Shown here in pieces: positions 17,278 through 25,404 of a stretch of 32,312 nt of DNA. Origin of the DNA: Bacteroidota bacterium (GTDB taxonomy: Bacteria; Bacteroidota; Bacteroidia; AKYH767-A; OLB10); assembly GCA_025352785.1 (NCBI GenBank), contig JANXSD010000023.1, forward strand, positions 1-32,312, read 5' to 3'. The notes below the pieces were generated by a model. That model was not told the origin of the DNA, made no database searches, and saw only the letters and a program-made list of their open reading frames with translations. The translations under genes were made by a program, and so were the position numbers. Position 1 is the first letter of the stretch. The number at the start of each line of letters is the position of its first letter.

Positions 17278-17344
17278 ACTGGTGTACTGGTGTACTGGTG
17301 TACTGGTGTACTGGTGTACTGGTAAACTGGTGTACTGGTGAAAT
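17278..17344. repeat. 8-bp tandem repeat array (unit GGTGTACT)
   Basis: ACT followed by five GGTGTACT units, one variant GGTAAACT, one further GGTGTACT and a final GGTG. The unit is not a multiple of three and lies in non-coding DNA upstream of the minus-strand T9SS operon. Confidence 0.9.
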
Positions 17345-17505
17345 TGATTTCATATATTTATTGTGTTTAAAGGTGAAATTCAGTTCAAAAAACTAGTTAA
17401 TAGTACGAATATAAATAATCCATTTTAAATAACAAGCGAAAGTTTTAATTATTTAACAATGGGAAATTATGTTTGGTAATTGGTCGTTAATAAAATTAAA
17501 AGCAA

Positions 17506-17548
17506 AAAACCCCGAAGTAGAGCGCAAAGGCGCACACTTCGGGGTTTT
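17506..17548 (-). terminator. intrinsic terminator of the lamin-tail gene
   Basis: AAAACCCCGAAGT (17506-17518) and ACTTCGGGGTTTT (17536-17548) form an exact 13-bp stem, with an inner GCGC/GCGC pair (17522-17525 and 17530-17533). On the minus strand it ends in TTTTTTGCTTTT. It starts 17 nt after the stop codon. Confidence 0.9.
17508..17528. repeat. copy 2 of the terminator-associated motif
   Basis: Matches 12912-12932 at 20 of 21 positions (one T/C difference). Here it is one arm of a complete terminator hairpin. Confidence 0.55.
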
Positions 17549-17565
17549 GATTTAAATGTAACTGA

Positions 17566-19224
17566 CTATTGTTTCATAAAACGTAACTGACTTTGTCCAT
17601 CAGCACTTTCAACAACAATCATATATAATCCATTTGATAAGGTAGCAACATTCATGTCGATATGGTTTTCACCAGCGATTGCATTTCCCGAAACTGTATT
17701 CAGAACACGTCCAGTAACATCAACCATTTTCACAGTATAACGACTACGGATTGCTGAAGTAAAAGTAACATTCACACGATCAGAAGATGGATTTGGGAAT
17801 GCAGATAATGCGAAATCATTTGATTTAATTTCATTTAATCCAACTAGAATACAAGGACCAGCAGGAGAACCGTAAATAGTTACACCGATATATGATCCAG
17901 CTAAATCAATAGATGCTGACCAGTTAATTGGTTGGCTATTATCTGCATTCTCATTACATAAAACTAAGGAGTGACCTCCACCATTTGCCGTTGTATCCCA
18001 AGGAGCAACATTGTTATAGGTTACTGCATTGATTGTAACGTTGGAAGCATTTACAAGTGAGATAGTTTCACCACCGGTATTATTTAATCCTTGGTTGGCA
18101 TCCCAAGCAGTAGATGATTTACCATAATACGTTTGAATGGCTGTTGGAAAACGAGAAAACACTAAATACTGTCCACCCTGAATTTGTGATCCAGATGGGA
18201 AAGTATAGGTTACACCTGAATTAAATTTCCATCCACCGATATTAATTGCATTCGCATCTAAATTTTTAATTTCTATATACTCTAATGAATCTGTTCCAGC
18301 GCCAGGATCATTATAATTAATTTCAGTAATTTTTACGTTACCTGTATTGTCATTAAAAATGATCGTATAATTTTGACTAGTTGCCATCACGTTACCAGCT
18401 AAATCCGCAACATTAGCAATGGTAATGTTATAGAAATTTCCTTCTACTAATGCAGGAGAAAAAGTAAGTGTTGCTTTATCGTTTGTTACATTTAACGTTA
18501 CAGATGTTAATCCAGAAATTCCAGTATAATTTGCAGTATTCAATGCTGTTGAATTTACAGCTTCTGTAAACGTTACGTCTACAGTACTTGTTGAAGTAGC
18601 AACTGCGCTAACAGTAGCAGGTGGAAACACATCAACAGTAGAAGAAGTAAATGTTACATCATCCATTAAAAATCTTGCAGCAGTTCCTGAACCAGCTCCT
18701 CTCGAAACAATTAATCGTAAGCGCACATTCGCTTGATTATTGGTATTCGCTGCAAATGGATAATTGTATAAGTTGTACGATTGCGAAGTTGCATTTGCAA
18801 AAATGACGCTATCACCAATTTGCGTAGTATTTCCGTAAGTTAATCCTCCATCAATAGAGGTGCTTGCACTTAAGATTGCAGAGCGTGTTCCTGTTCCATT
18901 AATTTCACCCTTAGCCCATAAAGTCATTGTTAAATTTGAGCTTGTACTTAAATTTAAGTTGGCAATAATTGTATCAGGAGTCGTTGATGTTGGGATTGCT
19001 GCCAATGCTTGTGCTCCAGTACGAAAGTTTACGGAATCAGCAAAAATTCTTTGAAGTGCTACTCGCGGTCTTACATAGCTACCTACCCAATTTGGTACAA
19101 AGATTACATTGAATCCTGTGTCGAAAGCAGCTTCGAATCCTTGGGTAGCTGGGAAAGAACTGATTTGTGCTTTTGCACCGAATGATAGCAAAGCAAGTGT
19201 GAATAAAGTAAAGATTTTCTTCAT
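17566..19224 (-). CDS. secreted lamin-tail-domain protein with T9SS sorting domain
   Basis: A 552-residue protein with signal peptide MKKIFTLFTLALLSFGAKAQ. Residues about 25-195 form a jelly-roll-like beta domain (FLMDDVTF near its end). Residues about 198-292 match the bacterial Ig-like Big_5 pattern (FTEAVNSTALNTANY ... FYNITIANVADLAGN). Residues about 297-415 are a lamin-tail domain (ITEINYNDPG ... EYIEIKNLD ... INIGGWKF ... YLVFSR). The last 80 residues are a type A T9SS sorting domain (LSAFPNPSSDRVNV, VDVTGRVL, LSNGLYMIVV, RFMKQ). Lamin-tail domains of this kind occur in many surface proteins of Bacteroidota; its substrate or ligand is unknown. A consensus promoter lies 50-80 nt upstream, so it is probably monocistronic. 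Confidence 0.9.
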   Translation of the reverse strand: MKKIFTLFTLALLSFGAKAQISSFPATQGFEAAFDTGFNVIFVPNWVGSYVRPRVALQRIFADSVNFRTGAQALAAIPTSTTPDTIIANLNLSTSSNLTMTLWAKGEINGTGTRSAILSASTSIDGGLTYGNTTQIGDSVIFANATSQSYNLYNYPFAANTNNQANVRLRLIVSRGAGSGTAARFLMDDVTFTSSTVDVFPPATVSAVATSTSTVDVTFTEAVNSTALNTANYTGISGLTSVTLNVTNDKATLTFSPALVEGNFYNITIANVADLAGNVMATSQNYTIIFNDNTGNVKITEINYNDPGAGTDSLEYIEIKNLDANAINIGGWKFNSGVTYTFPSGSQIQGGQYLVFSRFPTAIQTYYGKSSTAWDANQGLNNTGGETISLVNASNVTINAVTYNNVAPWDTTANGGGHSLVLCNENADNSQPINWSASIDLAGSYIGVTIYGSPAGPCILVGLNEIKSNDFALSAFPNPSSDRVNVTFTSAIRSRYTVKMVDVTGRVLNTVSGNAIAGENHIDMNVATLSNGLYMIVVESADGQSQLRFMKQ

Positions 19225-19274
19225 GAGATATTGGTTGTGCCTAACTACAGGCGGTTTTATTTAAATAGGGGAGG

Positions 19275-19304
19275 CAAATTTACGTGTAACTATTTAAATT
19301 TCAA
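19275..19304 (-). promoter_or_regulatory. Bacteroidota-type promoter of the lamin-tail gene
   Basis: On the minus strand TTG (19302-19304) is followed by 19 nt and TAAATTTG (19275-19282), matching the TTG-N19-TAnnTTTG primary sigma-factor pattern. The leader would be about 45 nt. Confidence 0.65.
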
Positions 19305-19341
19305 CAGCTATTTGAGAAAAATCATTTATATAATGCATTTT

Positions 19342-19560
19342 TTACATTCCATTACGCCTTTCCACCTTGTTTCTGATCTTTCTTTCCTCCCAAAAGCAGC
19401 CATAACATAAAAATCTTACTGCATTAAAAATCCCAAAAGTTGCTCTTTTTAATGCCAAATCTTGTTTATTGGATTGCATTTCGTCCATCTCATTACCACA
19501 TTTTGGGCAAAGTATAGCTTTTTTTAATGTTTTTCGAGGAGATAAAATTGCTGTTAGCAT
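19342..19560 (-). CDS. small zinc-ribbon-like protein
   Basis: A 72-residue protein with two Cys pairs, CPKC (residues 18-21) and CYGC (52-55), spaced as in zinc ribbons. The region between them is helical and charged. There is no signal peptide, so it should be cytoplasmic. It stands alone in a long intergenic stretch without a clear promoter, and the ORF is short, so it may be spurious. The Cys pairs, the ATG start and the absence of a competing frame favour a real gene. The function is unknown. Confidence 0.5.
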   Translation of the reverse strand: MLTAILSPRKTLKKAILCPKCGNEMDEMQSNKQDLALKRATFGIFNAVRFLCYGCFWEERKIRNKVERRNGM

Positions 19561-19635
19561 GGTAAGAAATTTATTTTACAAAAGTCGAAAATGTCCTTGT
19601 CAGCAAAATGAACGTTATCTTATAAAATCATTAAT

Positions 19636-19801
19636 TTATACCAACTGCCAATATTTTTAGTCTAATCTACTTGTCTTTTTTCATCAATACTTCTTAAAAA
19701 AATAGTTTCGTAGGCAAAGGCTATGCTACGATTTTTTAAAATCGTCTTGATAAAAAATTACATCGCATCTTTGGACTAAAACATATTTGCAATTGGTATT
19801 A
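19636..19801. mobile_element. MITE-like imperfect palindrome
   Basis: The first 30 bases (beginning TTATACCAACTG) and the reverse complement of the last 31 (beginning TAATACCAATTG) agree at 26 positions with one gap. The inner sequence continues as a rough palindrome, with a central TCGTAGGCA...TGCTACGA hairpin at 19708-19731. The whole element of about 166 bp can fold into one long stem and has no ORF. This fits a miniature inverted-repeat transposable element or a genome-wide palindromic repeat; a target-site duplication is not clear. Confidence 0.5.
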
Positions 19802-19978
19802 GAGGCAATCATCCATTAAATAGATTTCTCTATTAACATTTCATTAAAATGGTACTGGCCACCATTAACGTTGTTTTCTTAGCATCTTTGCTCTTACTTA
19901 TAAATGAATTTCTTATAGAGTTATTGAGAATTCTAGCAAAGCAGCGATTAACACTTATCCCCATAGGCAAATAATTTA

Positions 19979-19986
19979 TAATTTCG
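19979..19986 (+). promoter_or_regulatory. candidate -7 element of the GT117-like gene
   Basis: TAATTTCG is one mismatch from TAnnTTTG and ends 19 nt before the ATG, the same spacing as at surE. No -33 element was seen. Confidence 0.3.
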
Positions 19987-20005
19987 CCTTCCCCTATTCA
20001 TCATT

Positions 20006-23000
20006 ATGAAACAATATCAACGTATTAACAACATCTGTGGCTGGATCATTTTTGCTATAGCTTCTTATGTTTTCATCAGCACCATCGAACCCACAGCAAG
20101 TTTTTGGGATTGTGGGGAGTTTATCGCTGCATCTTTTAAATTACAAGTAGGTCATCCTCCTGGAGCGCCTTTGTTTTTAATGTTGGGTCGCATCTTTAGT
20201 CTCTTTGCCGGTGGTGATTTGAAAAAGGTTTCGATTTTGATCAACATCCTTTCTGCGTTGATGAGTTCGCTTACCATACTATTTATGTTCTGGACAATCA
20301 CAGCACTTGCTAAAAAGGTTGTAGGAAAAGGAAAAGAGATCGCTACTGATCAAATCATGGCCATCATGGGTGCTGGTATGGTTGGGGCGCTTGCTTATAC
20401 CTTCTCTGATTCATTCTGGTTTTCGGCAGTTGAAGGCGAGGTGTATGCTTCTTCTTCATTTTTCACGGCAATCGTTTTTTGGGCGATGTTCAAATGGGAA
20501 TCCGTAGCTGATGAAAAACATGGTAATCGATGGATTATTCTTATCGCTTACCTGATGGGATTATCAATCGGTATTCACTTACTGAATTTACTTACGATAC
20601 CTGCTCTAGCTTTCATTTATTATTTCCGTAAATTTAAAACTACACGATTAGGAGTAATAAAAACAGGAATTGCCGGGGTATTGATTTTAGGCATAGTTCA
20701 ATTCGGAATTATTTCTGAACTCGTAAGCATCGCATCAAAATTTGATTTATTCGCAGTAAATTCTTTGGGCATGCCATTCTGGTCGGGATTTTTATTTTTC
20801 TTATTAATAATAATCGCTGCTACCATTTACGGATTAATATACAGCACAAAGAAAAATAAGCCTTTATTAAATCTTGGAATCTTATGTTTCGCATTTATTC
20901 TTTTAGGATATTCTTCTTATTCGATGATTGTGATTCGTTCTGCTGCAAATCCTCCAATGGATGAAAACGATCCAGAACAAGCATTCAATTTATTGAGTTA
21001 TATCAACCGTGAACAGTATGGTGATCGTCCGTTGTTTTATGGACAGTATTACAACACGCGCCAAACAGATCTTGAAGAAGGTGACATGCAATACGCTGCT
21101 GAAAATGGGAAATATAAATCGACAACTAAAAAAATAAGTCCGGTTTATGATCCTTCAGGATGTACATTTTTCCCTCGTATGTATAGTTCACAAGAAAACC
21201 ATATACAAGGTTACAAAGATTGGGCAGGCATCAAAGGCGATGAGAAACCTACCTTTGCCCAAAACTTAAAATTCTTTTGGAATTATCAAGTGATTCACAT
21301 GTACTGGCGTTATTTTATGTGGAACTTCGCTGGTCGCCAAAATGATATTCAAGGACATGGAAGCATCACTAAAGGAAATTGGATTAGTGGAATTAAGTTC
21401 ATTGATGCAATGCGACTTGGTCCTCAAGACAATTTACCAAAGAGTATGTTGGATAATAAAGCAAGAAATTGTTTTTACTTTTTACCATTAATTCTTGGAT
21501 TGATTGGTGTGGTGTGGCATTACAAACGTGATAGCAAAGATGCATGGACAGTGATGTTACTTTTCTTCTTCACAGGAATGGCAATTGTAATGTATCTTAA
21601 CCAAACACCGTATCAGCCACGGGAGCGTGATTATGCGTATGCTGCATCATTTTATGCATTTGCAATTTGGATTGGATTAGGTGTACTTGCGATTTATGAA
21701 AGCTTAAGAAAAAAAGTTCCTGCAACTGCTGCTGCAGGATTAGCAACGGGAATATGTTTGATTGCTGTTCCAGCTGTGATGGCAAAAGATGGTTGGAATG
21801 ATCACGATCGTTCACATCGTTATACCTCGCGTGATTTTGCATCCAACTATTTAGAAAGTTGTGCACCAAATGCTATCATTTTTACCAATGGTGATAACGA
21901 TACTTTCCCATTATGGTATGCACAAGATGTAGAAGGAGTTAGAACAGATGTTCGTATCATCAATCTTAGTCTTTTAAATACAGATTGGTACATCGATCAA
22001 ATGAAACGTAAAGCATATCAAAGCGACCCTGTTCCATTTAGTTTAACGCATGATAAATATATTCAAGGAACACGTGATTATGTACCCTATTATGATCGTC
22101 AGGTTCCAGGATATACGGATTTGAAGGATGTTGTTGATTTCATCGGTAATGATGGAACTGACTATAGAGTTCGTACCCAATCAGGATCGGAATTAAATTA
22201 TTTCCCAACGAAAAAATTCTTTATTAAAATTGATAAAGATGCAGTAATTAAATCAGGAACTGTTCGTGCAGAAGATGCAAGTAAAATTGTAGATACTCTT
22301 GCATGGGAAGTTGATAAAACCTATTTGATGAAAGCTGATTTAATGATACTTGATTTGATTGCACATAACAATTGGAAACGTCCTATTTATTTTGCTGTTA
22401 CTGTTGGAAATGATAGTTATCTCAACCTTGAGCCTTACTTCCAATTAGAAGGTCTTGCTTACCGATTAGTTCCTATCAAAACAAATTCAGATCCGAATAG
22501 CCAAACAGGACGTGTTGAAAGTAAAAATATGTACAACAACATGATGAACAAATTTGTTTGGGGCAATATGAATCGTGAAGATGTTTATTTAGATCAGAAC
22601 AACCTTAACATGACGATGAACTTCCGCAATAATTTTGCACGACTTGCGGAGTCATTGATTGATGAAGGCAAAAGAGATTCAGCAATAAATACGCTTGATC
22701 ACATGAACGAGATGATGCCTGATAAAACTGTTCCTTATAACGTAATGATGCTTCGTCCAATTGAAATGTATTATTCTGCTGCACGAGGAAAGCAAATGAT
22801 TTCATCTGAAGGAACACTCACTACAAGTACTATTGAATTACCTGAACAGCGTCAACAACATGCTATTGATGCAGCAAATAAAATCACGTTGCGCCTGGCG
22901 GAGATTTGTGAAGATGATCTTCATTATTATTTCTCATTGAAAGGAACGGAATATGCAAAATTTATTGAGCGTGATCAGAATCAATCGATGGCTGTTTTTA

Positions 23001-23107
23001 ATGAGTTGATACGTATGTCGAAGGAAGCGAAACAAGATCAGATTGTAAAACAACTGGAACCACGCTTTAAGAAACTAGAAGAAAAATACGGCGGCGGATT
23101 TCGTTAA
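20006..23107 (+). CDS. DUF2723 (GT117-like) integral membrane glycosyltransferase
   Basis: A 1033-residue protein with a multi-span N-terminal half (first membrane segment residues 11-25, many more to about 330, and a second group at about 490-600) and a soluble C-terminal domain of about 430 residues. SFWDCGEFIAAS (residues 32-43) puts Asp35 and Glu38 in the first outer loop, where GT-C enzymes carry their catalytic acid, and GHPPGAPLFLMLGR follows. TPYQPRERDYAYAAS and FTNGDNDTFPLWY are further conserved segments of the family. DUF2723 proteins are classed with GT117 and are thought to transfer sugars from a lipid carrier to proteins; O-glycosylation is common in this phylum. The donor and acceptor are inferred only. 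It is monocistronic with a strong terminator. Confidence 0.88.
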   Translation: MKQYQRINNICGWIIFAIASYVFISTIEPTASFWDCGEFIAASFKLQVGHPPGAPLFLMLGRIFSLFAGGDLKKVSILINILSALMSSLTILFMFWTITALAKKVVGKGKEIATDQIMAIMGAGMVGALAYTFSDSFWFSAVEGEVYASSSFFTAIVFWAMFKWESVADEKHGNRWIILIAYLMGLSIGIHLLNLLTIPALAFIYYFRKFKTTRLGVIKTGIAGVLILGIVQFGIISELVSIASKFDLFAVNSLGMPFWSGFLFFLLIIIAATIYGLIYSTKKNKPLLNLGILCFAFILLGYSSYSMIVIRSAANPPMDENDPEQAFNLLSYINREQYGDRPLFYGQYYNTRQTDLEEGDMQYAAENGKYKSTTKKISPVYDPSGCTFFPRMYSSQENHIQGYKDWAGIKGDEKPTFAQNLKFFWNYQVIHMYWRYFMWNFAGRQNDIQGHGSITKGNWISGIKFIDAMRLGPQDNLPKSMLDNKARNCFYFLPLILGLIGVVWHYKRDSKDAWTVMLLFFFTGMAIVMYLNQTPYQPRERDYAYAASFYAFAIWIGLGVLAIYESLRKKVPATAAAGLATGICLIAVPAVMAKDGWNDHDRSHRYTSRDFASNYLESCAPNAIIFTNGDNDTFPLWYAQDVEGVRTDVRIINLSLLNTDWYIDQMKRKAYQSDPVPFSLTHDKYIQGTRDYVPYYDRQVPGYTDLKDVVDFIGNDGTDYRVRTQSGSELNYFPTKKFFIKIDKDAVIKSGTVRAEDASKIVDTLAWEVDKTYLMKADLMILDLIAHNNWKRPIYFAVTVGNDSYLNLEPYFQLEGLAYRLVPIKTNSDPNSQTGRVESKNMYNNMMNKFVWGNMNREDVYLDQNNLNMTMNFRNNFARLAESLIDEGKRDSAINTLDHMNEMMPDKTVPYNVMMLRPIEMYYSAARGKQMISSEGTLTTSTIELPEQRQQHAIDAANKITLRLAEICEDDLHYYFSLKGTEYAKFIERDQNQSMAVFNELIRMSKEAKQDQIVKQLEPRFKKLEEKYGGGFR

Positions 23108-23129
23108 TGCCAAATTATAATGGAGCACG

Positions 23130-23166
23130 AAAGGCTGATTCTATTTTTTTGAATCAGCCTTTTTTA
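23130..23166 (+). terminator. intrinsic terminator of the GT117-like gene
   Basis: AAAGGCTGATTC (23130-23141) and GAATCAGCCTTT (23151-23162) form an exact 12-bp stem with a T-rich loop, followed by TTTA. It begins 23 nt after the stop. Confidence 0.9.
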
Positions 23167-23185
23167 TTTAATAGGATTAGTAGAT

Positions 23186-23193
23186 TAACTTTG
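23186..23193 (+). promoter_or_regulatory. -7 element for the polysaccharide deacetylase gene
   Basis: TAACTTTG matches TAnnTTTG. It ends 19 nt before the ATG at 23213 but only 4 nt before the ATG at 23198, so transcription would begin at about 23198-23200. This argues for the later start. Confidence 0.55.
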
Positions 23194-23212
23194 TACTATG
23201 GTACGACCCCCC

Positions 23213-23806
23213 ATGGCCTTTCGTTTTCTTTATCCTGGAGCGGTATGGAATATTCCGACGAAAGAAAAAATAGTATATTTAACATTTGATGATGGTCCTA
23301 TTCCTGAGGTAACACCAAAAGTTCTTGAACTATTAGAACAGTACCATGCGAAAGCAACATTTTTTTGTATTGGAGAAAATGTAAAAAAAAATCCAACAAT
23401 TTATTCTTCACTCATTGCACAAGGACATGCAATAGGGAACCACACCTACCATCATTACAACAGTTGGAAGGTACGATCGGGAATGTATTTGAAAGACGTT
23501 GAAGAAGCCTCGAAATACATTTCATCTAACTTATTTCGTCCTCCTTATGGCAAACTAAAAGCAGGATCATTTTTTTCATTGAAAAGAAAATATACGATCA
23601 TCATGTGGGATGTAATCACTGGTGATTTTGATGAAAAAATTTCTAAAGAAAAAGTTTTAGAAAACGTTATTGCAAATGCTAGAGAAGGATCCATCATTGT
23701 ATTTCACGATAGTGTAAAAGCAAGTGAAAATATGTTGTATGCATTACCTAAAGTGCTGGAATATTATAGTGAAAGAGGGTATCGGTTTGAGGCGGTAAAG
23801 GGTTAA
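23213..23806 (+). CDS. polysaccharide deacetylase (CE4 / NodB family)
   Basis: A 197-residue NodB-fold enzyme that removes N-acetyl groups from a glycan such as peptidoglycan or a surface polysaccharide. Motif 1 is TFDDGP (residues 24-29; Asp26 as base, Asp27 as metal ligand). Motif 2 is HTYHH (77-81), the two metal His. Motif 3 is RPPYG (109-113). VFHDS carries the late His of motif 5. No signal peptide is visible, which is usual in the short Bacteroidota versions. The ATG at 23198 is in frame, but the promoter spacing favours 23213. It has its own promoter and does not overlap the neighbouring genes. Confidence 0.92.
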   Translation: MAFRFLYPGAVWNIPTKEKIVYLTFDDGPIPEVTPKVLELLEQYHAKATFFCIGENVKKNPTIYSSLIAQGHAIGNHTYHHYNSWKVRSGMYLKDVEEASKYISSNLFRPPYGKLKAGSFFSLKRKYTIIMWDVITGDFDEKISKEKVLENVIANAREGSIIVFHDSVKASENMLYALPKVLEYYSERGYRFEAVKG

Positions 23807-23913
23807 GAAGGTTTGATATTTTATATCAAGAAAATGGGTTTATAAATGCGGTACTAATAATTAGGATGAGGTAACAAGTCAATTTAAAACTGACGACAAA
23901 CAACGAATAAAAT

Positions 23914-24663
23914 ATGGAATTACATCACCATCCAGACCTACATCATAAACCAAAGAAGTGGAAAGAATATTTTCTTGAATTTTTGATGATATTTCTTGCT
24001 GTGTCGATGGGTTTTATTGCAGAAAATATCAGAGAAAATATTACTAATAAAGAAAACGAGAAAGTATATATGAAATCTTTAGTGGAGGATGTTAAAGATG
24101 ATATTAGTACTATCAACTACCAGCAAAAAATTTTTGACGAAAGAGTGATTTTATTAGACAGCTTGATAACACTATTAGATGCGCCAATAATTACTCAGAA
24201 CACAAGCAATCTTTATTATTATGCGCGGTTAGCCACGAAGAGCGACAAATTTGCTGGCAATACCCGCACGATTGACCAGATGAAAAATACTGGCAGCTTT
24301 AAGTTGATAAAAAATAATGAAGTAGCGGAATTAATTATTTCTTATTATTCCATAATACAACAGATCAAGCAACTTGAATTATCAGGAGAAGAAGTAGAGT
24401 TAAATGAATACAGAAAAATTGCTGTTCAGATTTTTAATGCTGATGTATTCAATCAGATAAATTCAACGAGCCTGAATTTAGTTACGAGACCTATCGATAA
24501 TCCGCCTTTGCGCACAAACGATAAGAAAATTCTTGGTGACCTTGCAGGGTGGGTTCACTATATTAAAAACACAAGGATTGGCATCTATCAATATAAAAAA
24601 GATCTTCTTAAAAAAGGGGATATGTTAATTCAGAAAATTCAAAAAGAATATCGTGTTGATTAA
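23914..24663 (+). CDS. one-span membrane protein of unknown function, HHHPD...HHKPKKWKEYF type
   Basis: A 249-residue protein. The N-terminus is His-rich (ELHHHPDLHHKPKKWKEYF), followed by one membrane segment (residues about 20-36, FLEFLMIFLAVSMGFIAE) and a long helical domain with acidic and basic segments (about 40-249). Proteins with this His/Lys-rich start and LMIFLAV(S/T)MGF(F/I)AE membrane segment are common Bacteroidota hypotheticals. No catalytic motif is seen. The His-rich head could bind a metal. The ATG has no -7 element close by; it lies about 110 nt after the deacetylase, so read-through is possible. It is followed by hairpins. Confidence 0.82.
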   Translation: MELHHHPDLHHKPKKWKEYFLEFLMIFLAVSMGFIAENIRENITNKENEKVYMKSLVEDVKDDISTINYQQKIFDERVILLDSLITLLDAPIITQNTSNLYYYARLATKSDKFAGNTRTIDQMKNTGSFKLIKNNEVAELIISYYSIIQQIKQLELSGEEVELNEYRKIAVQIFNADVFNQINSTSLNLVTRPIDNPPLRTNDKKILGDLAGWVHYIKNTRIGIYQYKKDLLKKGDMLIQKIQKEYRVD

Positions 24664-24702
24664 GGTGTGGGGGATAGAATATTGAGTTTTTGTTTTAATA
24701 CC

Positions 24703-24870
24703 TCCCCTTCTAAGGTAGGGGAATTTGTATTTTATTTTAGTAAAAATTATCTTGAATCAATTTTTTTTTAATCTTTATTGTAATCATTTTTTATCCCTCT
24801 CTTCGGGAGGTAATGATTTAGTAATTGAGACATAGCAATTTATCCAAGTCCCCTGTTTCTGATGGGGTCT
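24703..24870. other. three hairpins with C4/G4 stems between converging genes
   Basis: Hairpin 1: TCCCCT (24703-24708) with AGGGGA (24717-24722), then TTTGTATTTTATTTT, a terminator candidate for the plus gene. Hairpin 2: CCTCTC-TTCG-GGAGG (24796-24810), a UUCG-capped stem with one bulge. Hairpin 3: CCCC (24850-24853) with GGGG (24864-24867), flanked by AG/CT. The second and third have no T run on either strand close by, so their role is not clear. Confidence 0.45.
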
Positions 24871-24960
24871 ATAAAAAAACAGATTTTAATAAAAAAAAGA
24901 AACATGACGATGATAAAGACAATAATAAATATTCAGCCGCTATTAGAAAAAGAAAAAAGA

Positions 24961-25401
24961 TTATTCTATTTTAGGTAAAGTTAGCTTGTATGATTCTGTT
25001 ATCATTGGACTATCACGTAATCCAATGATAGCTTGCTCATAATGATATTCAGAAATAATTCCTTCATAGGAAATGAGCTCAGCCAAACACATCGTTCTAA
25101 AATCTTCGATACTATATTTTACAGGAAGGGTATTACAATCAATGTAAGTGTCCTTATTAAGTTTATTGCCACTATCTGGTGATATCCAAACTAAAGTTGA
25201 TCCTGGAAGATCTCTACTTTCATTAAATTTTTTTCGTTTCTCATATTGTGAAGTACAGCAAACTAGATGAACAGATGAGTTATCAAAAATATTTACAACA
25301 ATAAAATAATGATTGTCTATTGATTTAATTTGAGAACTCGAAAAGTTGTAAATTTTTTTTAATGCAATGGCATCAATAAAAGCATCGCATTTTGCTGACA
25401 T
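24961..25401 (-). CDS. candidate PemK/MazF-like toxin of a Panacea module
   Basis: A 146-residue cytoplasmic protein. The strand HYFIVVNIF (about residues 31-39), then LVCCTSQ (47-53), then STLVWISPDSGN (68-79), LNKDTYIDCNTL (81-92) and SIEDF (97-101) lie in the order of the strands of PemK/MazF-type mRNA interferases (vVls... plTs ... L.kds.v.cdqi). No exact catalytic pair could be fixed, so this family assignment is a weak inference. The context supports it more strongly: its ATG is 3 nt after the stop of a Panacea-domain protein, which is the antitoxin half of many unrelated toxin pairs. Both genes share one promoter. No regulator or mobile element is next to them. Confidence 0.72.
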   Translation of the reverse strand: MSAKCDAFIDAIALKKIYNFSSSQIKSIDNHYFIVVNIFDNSSVHLVCCTSQYEKRKKFNESRDLPGSTLVWISPDSGNKLNKDTYIDCNTLPVKYSIEDFRTMCLAELISYEGIISEYHYEQAIIGLRDSPMITESYKLTLPKIE

Positions 25402-25404
25402 CGT

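Larger units (their letters stand above)
17217..17565. other. intergenic region with tandem repeat and terminator
   Basis: No gene is seen. It holds the GGTGTACT tandem array (17278-17344), which lies 60-130 nt upstream of the 911-residue gene, and the strong terminator of the lamin-tail gene (17506-17548). TAAATTTA on the minus strand (17257-17264) is one mismatch from the -7 consensus, which places the repeat array at or just upstream of the -33 position. Confidence 0.5.
19561..20005. other. intergenic region with MITE-like element
   Basis: No gene is seen. It is largely made up of the 166-bp inverted-repeat element at 19636-19801. The right 200 bp hold only the weak -7 element (19979-19986) for the following gene. 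Confidence 0.55.

Noticed and set aside
17278-17344. Tandem array as a CRISPR
   Set aside because: The 8-bp units are contiguous with no spacers, and no cas genes are near.
23107-23289. 60-codon ORF overlapping the terminator and the deacetylase start
   Set aside because: It covers a strong terminator and promoter and lies out of frame with a well-supported gene.
24903-24976. 24-codon ORF opposite the end of the candidate toxin
   Set aside because: Very short, AT-rich, and overlaps a coding end on the other strand; no support.
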